From Acidobacteriaceae bacterium (GTDB taxonomy: Bacteria > Acidobacteriota > Terriglobia > Terriglobales > Acidobacteriaceae), in contig PLBX01000203.1 of the NCBI GenBank assembly GCA_003135495.1, positions 1 to 7,205 on the forward strand: a stretch of DNA of 7,205 bases, in the 5' to 3' direction. The translations under genes and the position numbers were made by a program. Under the pieces are notes generated by a model. It saw only the letters and a list, made by a program, of their open reading frames with translations, did not search any database and was not told the DNA's origin. Shown piece by piece: positions 5,592 to 7,205 of the stretch. Positions within the stretch are counted from its first letter, which is position 1. Each line of letters begins with the position of its first letter.

Positions 5592-5841
5592 TCGTAACTT
5601 GATGCAGATTTTTACGACCGCGTTATTAAATTCCCAGTGCTATTGTACTTGGTAGTTGCGGTTTTCGGTGCGGCTAGGCCATTTTGTCTTGGCGGAAGCG
5701 ACAATTTGACCCGGCCGCCGGTTGAACCAAGCTGGCATCGTACGTTACTAAGGTTTTCAAGAAGAGCTGCAAACGGCCATATAATCAGAGGTGAGAAGGG
5801 CTCTGCTCTTCTTCCCCCTACAGCTTTTTCCCGGAGTGTGA
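5592..5841. other. divergent promoter region between sigma factor and GAF-like gene
   Basis: The sigma gene leaves to the left and the next gene to the right, so this 250-bp stretch must hold both promoters. The rightward one has a clear -10 (5780-5785). For the leftward one, TACAAT (complement of 5642-5647) and TTTAAT (complement of 5625-5630) are the best -10 candidates, without good -35 partners. A short CCGGC/GCCGG inverted repeat lies near 5712. No coding region is convincing. Confidence 0.4.
5756..5785 (+). promoter_or_regulatory. probable sigma-70 promoter for the GAF-like gene
   Basis: TATAAT at 5780-5785 is a perfect -10 match. The best -35 is TTCAAG at 5756-5761 with an 18-base spacer, only a partial match. 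Transcription would start near 5792, giving a leader of about 50 bases before ATG 5842. Confidence 0.5.
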
Positions 5842-7020
5842 ATGAAGGAGCGCGATTGGATTGGACCAATTGTGGAACGGGTGGTTGGCCGCGTTCTGGA
5901 CAACCATATGGTCCAACTACGCGCCGAAATCGTCCGCCAAGTCGCAGAAGAGATTGCAGCCGCGCCTGCCATTGCAGGTGCCGCAAAAAAAGCAAATTCT
6001 TCCTCCGGCCCCGCGGAACTGGCGCGTGCAGTTAATGAAATCCAGATGGGCTCTTCGCAACGCGAAATTCTTCGTGCGTTGCTGGAGGCCAGTTCCCGCT
6101 ACGCCGCCCGTGTCGCGCTCTTCGTAGTCAAAGGCAACCATGCAACTGGATGGCAAGGCCGCGGCTTTGCCAACGATGCTGCTTTAAAAGATTTTGCTTT
6201 GGACGACAAGGCTCCCGCCATTGTTCGTGCTATCTCAAATCGCGTCGTGGCAAGTGTTCCAGTTGCTGATCAGGACGCGCGCTTCCTCAAAGAGTTTGGG
6301 GCCCCGGCCAGCGGAGATGCCCGGCTTCTTCCCTTAATGTTGAAAGATAAAGTTGCTGCCCTGGTTTATGCGGACGGCGGAACCGACGCCGCCGGTTTGC
6401 TCGACGCGAGTTCGCTTGAGTTGCTCGTGTTGTCGACCGGTGCGTGGCTCGAAGTGAATTCACTCCGCAAGCAGGCACAAAAAGATCCATCGGCACAATC
6501 GTTCTCGAACGCCGCAGCAGCGGACGCTCCGCCTGCTGTGCCGGTTCAAACCGCATCCGCTTTTAACGATCCCTTTGCCTCGCACTCTCCTGGCCACGCC
6601 ATGGCAGCAGCCGCCTCGGCAGCGGTCGCCGCTCCCGCGATGTCGGCGCCCGCCGTTGCAGCTGACCAGGGACTAGCCGAGCCATTGCCGATCAATCCGG
6701 CTCAACCCGCGCCTTCTTCCACGGAAGCGCCGCCGCCGGGTATGTCGGCGGAAGATCAAGATGTTCATCGGAAGGCGCAGCGCTTTGCGCGACTCCTTGT
6801 TGACGAAATCAAACTCTACAATCAGGCGAAGGTCGCTGAAGGGCGAAAGAATAAAGATCTCTATGATCGCCTTCAGGAAACGATCGACAAGAGCCGCGCC
6901 ACGTACCAGAAGCGTTACGGGAGCACCGTCGCCGCCTCCGGAAATTACTTTCATCATGAAATAATAAGAAGTCTCGCAGAAGACGACCTGTCGATCATGG
7001 GACCCAACTTTCGGCAGTAG
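5842..7020 (+). CDS. GAF-like / Ala-Pro linker / conserved C-terminal helical domain protein, function unknown
   Basis: This protein has 392 residues and no signal peptide or membrane segment. The N-terminal 45 residues are helical, with heptad-like hydrophobic spacing that suggests dimerisation. Residues 71-215 alternate helix and strand (ILRALLEASSRYAARVALFV, then LLPLMLKDKVAALVYAD), the pattern of a GAF sensory fold. Residues 216-303 are an Ala/Pro-rich flexible linker. The C-terminal part (306-360) contains HRKAQRFARLLVDEIKLYN, then VAEGRKNKDLYDRL and a final YQKRYG. I recall this helical module at the C-terminus of other regulatory or zinc-ribbon proteins in Deltaproteobacteria and Acidobacteria, without a firm name. 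ATG 5842 is supported by GGAG (5833-5836) five bases upstream. A secreted-protein gene follows 11 bases after the stop, so the two are probably one operon. Ligand and output are unknown. Confidence 0.85.
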   Translation: MKERDWIGPIVERVVGRVLDNHMVQLRAEIVRQVAEEIAAAPAIAGAAKKANSSSGPAELARAVNEIQMGSSQREILRALLEASSRYAARVALFVVKGNHATGWQGRGFANDAALKDFALDDKAPAIVRAISNRVVASVPVADQDARFLKEFGAPASGDARLLPLMLKDKVAALVYADGGTDAAGLLDASSLELLVLSTGAWLEVNSLRKQAQKDPSAQSFSNAAAADAPPAVPVQTASAFNDPFASHSPGHAMAAAASAAVAAPAMSAPAVAADQGLAEPLPINPAQPAPSSTEAPPPGMSAEDQDVHRKAQRFARLLVDEIKLYNQAKVAEGRKNKDLYDRLQETIDKSRATYQKRYGSTVAASGNYFHHEIIRSLAEDDLSIMGPNFRQ

Positions 7021-7031
7021 ATGGGATTTGA

Positions 7032-7205
7032 GTGCGCCGTTTCGTAGTCGCAGTATCCGCTGGAATTCTCTTCAGCCTCTCGCTCGGCTTTTTGCCGTCC
7101 GCCGTTGCTCAATCGCAAGCGTCCAACGCAACAGATAGCTCTGAAGTAAAAAGTTCTGAAGTAAAGAAATCCGAAGCAAAAAAATCCGAAATAAAAAAAG
7201 CTCGG
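7032..7205 (+). CDS. secreted protein with Lys/Glu-rich repeats (3' end outside window)
   Basis: The frame opens at GTG 7032, five bases after GGGA (7023-7026), and runs off the window with 58 codons visible. The N-terminus MRRFVVAVSAGILFSLSLGF followed by LPSAVA-QSQ is a textbook Sec signal peptide: two Arg, a hydrophobic core, then Ala-x-Ala with likely cleavage before QSQ. The mature start is Ser/Thr/Ala-rich, then four copies of a five-residue unit (SEVKS, SEVKK, SEAKK, SEIKK), highly charged and probably helical or extended. Base composition turns strongly A-rich here compared with the rest of the window. It follows the GAF-like gene by 11 bases and is probably co-transcribed. What the exported domain does cannot be told, since only the linker-like beginning is visible. 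An export chaperone, a cell-wall enzyme or a repeat protein are all possible. Confidence 0.75.
   Translation, partial: MRRFVVAVSAGILFSLSLGFLPSAVAQSQASNATDSSEVKSSEVKKSEAKKSEIKKAR
7140..7199 (+). repeat. 15-bp tandem repeat in coding sequence, four copies
   Basis: Four consecutive 15-base units (7140-7154, 7155-7169, 7170-7184, 7185-7199) encode SEVKS, SEVKK, SEAKK and SEIKK. The unit consensus is TCYGAAGTAAAGAAA. Homopolymer runs of seven A occur in the last two copies and offer slippage sites that could shift the frame. Confidence 0.85.

Noticed and set aside
4914..5597. 227-codon plus-strand open frame opposite the sigma factor gene
   Set aside because: It is the antisense shadow of a clear ECF sigma gene and shows no protein family features.

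Overview
The window looks like a chromosomal stretch from a moderately GC-rich soil-type bacterium, most probably an Acidobacteriota (Terriglobia-like). This rests on the style of the proteins: a small C-x-H / C-x2-C zinc-ribbon protein, a secreted protein with an Ala/Pro-rich tail, an Ala/Pro-linker GAF-like protein, and intergenic palindromic repeats of a kind I associate with that phylum. The assignment is by recognition, not by search. There is no sign of phage, an insertion sequence, CRISPR or rRNA.

Layout. 1-516 (+) is the 3' half of mnmA, the tRNA 2-thiouridylase. 517-1101 is a long gap holding a GC-rich hairpin, a 13-bp tandem repeat in three copies, and a possible 40-residue membrane peptide with a good ribosome binding site. 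1102-2046 (+) encodes a secreted protein of unknown function. 2233-3372 (+) encodes a deoxyhypusine-synthase-family enzyme starting at TTG. It faces, tail to tail across about 120 bp packed with palindromes, a minus-strand pyruvoyl-dependent arginine decarboxylase (3495-4052), also starting at TTG behind a strong GGAGG. Further along the minus strand lie a 76-residue zinc-ribbon protein (4205-4435), a zinc-binding anti-sigma factor (4691-4957) and its ECF sigma factor (4935-5591), whose reading frames overlap. After a divergent promoter region, 5842-7020 (+) encodes a two-domain protein with a GAF-like region and a conserved C-terminal helical domain. Eleven bases later a secreted protein starts at GTG (7032) and runs off the window with a Ser-Glu-Val-Lys-Lys repeat.

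How the genes fit together. The clearest functional pairing is polyamine metabolism. The decarboxylase should make agmatine from arginine. The deoxyhypusine-synthase homologue, in a bacterium without eIF5A, probably transfers an aminobutyl group between small amines (homospermidine-type chemistry). The sigma and anti-sigma genes form a standard regulatory cassette that could respond to a cytoplasmic redox or zinc signal, since the anti-sigma has no membrane segment. The strongest candidate for something undescribed is the polyamine pair, because the enzyme's amine donor and acceptor are not fixed by sequence and the usual catalytic histidine appears to be missing.
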